Shown here in pieces: positions 5,376 to 5,732 of a DNA stretch of 5,732 bases. Each line of letters opens with the position of its first letter. The first letter of the stretch is position 1. The notes below the pieces were generated by a model, which worked only from the letters and a program-made list of their open reading frames with translations, was not told the origin of the DNA and did no database searches. This stretch comes from Nitrospirota bacterium (lineage in GTDB: Bacteria > Nitrospirota > UBA9217). Position numbers and translations under genes: made by a program. The stretch spans positions 1 through 5,732 of the forward strand of contig DAIDTZ010000093.1 in NCBI GenBank assembly GCA_027456925.1. Reading direction: 5' to 3'.

Positions 5376-5711
5376 TTATACGCAGCCCGTCGATTTGGGA
5401 AGGCCGGCGATCTTACAGGCCTGTTCGGCCAGACCGCACGGATAGAGCTTGTAGAGGTACTTGGTGTTGCCCTTTTCAGAGCCGATCTTATTACCGATTT
5501 CATTGACTAGAATCTTGATCATCGGGGCGATCCGGTACTGCTTATAATAGTCGCGAAGGAAATTCACGACCTCCCAGTGATGCTCGGTCATCTGGATCCC
5601 CTCGATTGCGGCGATATGGTTGGCCACATCGAGATTCCATTCGTCAGGATTAACCAGGAAACCGTTCCCATCCAATTCCAGAGTCCTTCCTTTTACCGTG
5701 ATTGCTTCCAT
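5376..5711 (-). CDS. dsrC: DsrC/TusE-family sulfur-relay protein
   Basis: This is a 111-residue, full-length, soluble cytoplasmic protein of the DsrC/TusE/DsvC family. These proteins carry sulfur as a persulfide or trisulfide on a flexible C-terminal arm, serving dissimilatory sulfite reductase or related sulfur-transfer systems. The C-terminus ACKIAGLPKSTGCV has both redox cysteines: Cys99 and the penultimate Cys110. This is the arrangement of true DsrC; TusE proteins typically keep only the latter. Upstream, family landmarks are DGNGFLVNPDEWN (14-26), HHWEVVNFLRDYY (44-56) and IAPMIK (61-66). GNKIGSEKGNTKYLYKLYP (73-91) is like the Allochromatium-type DsrC, as remembered. An extra Cys92 follows. 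The ATG at 5711 has AAAGGAGG (5721-5728) 9 nt upstream. No dsrAB or tusBCD gene is near, so its partner is unknown. Tandem hairpins lie downstream. Confidence 0.93.
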   Translation of the reverse strand: MEAITVKGRTLELDGNGFLVNPDEWNLDVANHIAAIEGIQMTEHHWEVVNFLRDYYKQYRIAPMIKILVNEIGNKIGSEKGNTKYLYKLYPCGLAEQACKIAGLPKSTGCV

Positions 5712-5720
5712 TGTTTCTGT

Positions 5721-5728
5721 CCTCCTTT
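5721..5728 (-). promoter_or_regulatory. Shine-Dalgarno of dsrC
   Basis: AAAGGAGG on the minus strand, 9 nt before the ATG at 5711, sets the DsrC start. The promoter would lie beyond the right edge of the window. Confidence 0.85.
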
Positions 5729-5732
5729 ATAT

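Noticed and set aside
5210..5503. A 97-residue minus-strand frame overlapping the dsrC 3' half
   Set aside because: It is an alternative frame of dsrC running into the hairpin region. It has no ribosome binding site and no recognisable composition or motif.
1..5732. CRISPR array, tRNA, rRNA or replication origin
   Set aside because: No regularly spaced identical repeats, cloverleaf-like segment, rRNA-like stretch or iteron/DnaA-box cluster was seen on either strand.

Overview
The window reads as a bacterial chromosome segment with every intact gene on the minus strand. From right to left these are a DsrC/TusE-family sulfur-relay protein, an 18-codon hydrophobic mini-ORF with a near-perfect Shine-Dalgarno, a two-gene ABC exporter (ATPase then ABC-2 permease), and a very large CheB-CheR-PAS chemotaxis-type hybrid that runs off the left edge. 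The only plus-strand coding trace is the broken left end of an insertion sequence, lying between the permease and the CheB-CheR gene. A two-cysteine DsrC, a CheB/CheR/PAS hybrid and one sigma54-like site fit a Desulfobacterota (deltaproteobacterial) or related sulfur-metabolising, anaerobic-type lineage. That placement is inference, because no taxonomic marker gene is present.

Region by region: 1-2705 is an open frame of 901 codons without a stop. It contains CheB methylesterase, CheR methyltransferase, a PAS-like domain, a strictly phased heptad coiled coil, a second PAS-like domain and the start of a further segment. 2706-2848 is its leader, with a compound stem-loop. 2849-3057 is an IS remnant: two 22-bp direct repeats, a good ribosome binding site and about 37 codons of transposase N-terminus. 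After that the frame runs into unrelated sequence and antisense into the permease tail. 3149-4854 is the ABC pair, overlapping by ATGA. 4855-5375 is mostly non-coding and holds the mini-ORF, a possible upstream ORF whose stop lies in the mini-ORF's ribosome binding site, a sigma54-like element, and two tandem hairpins just after dsrC. 5376-5711 is DsrC with its ribosome binding site at the right edge.

The genes do not form one obvious pathway. DsrC is an orphan here (no dsrAB or tusBCD in view), the ABC pair has no substrate clue, and the CheB-CheR protein is a stand-alone signalling hybrid. The least explained part is the 5048-5359 intergenic block. It packs a leader ORF, a hydrophobic micropeptide and paired hairpins between dsrC and the exporter, and could be a regulatory leader or a type I toxin-like locus. 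That reading is speculative.
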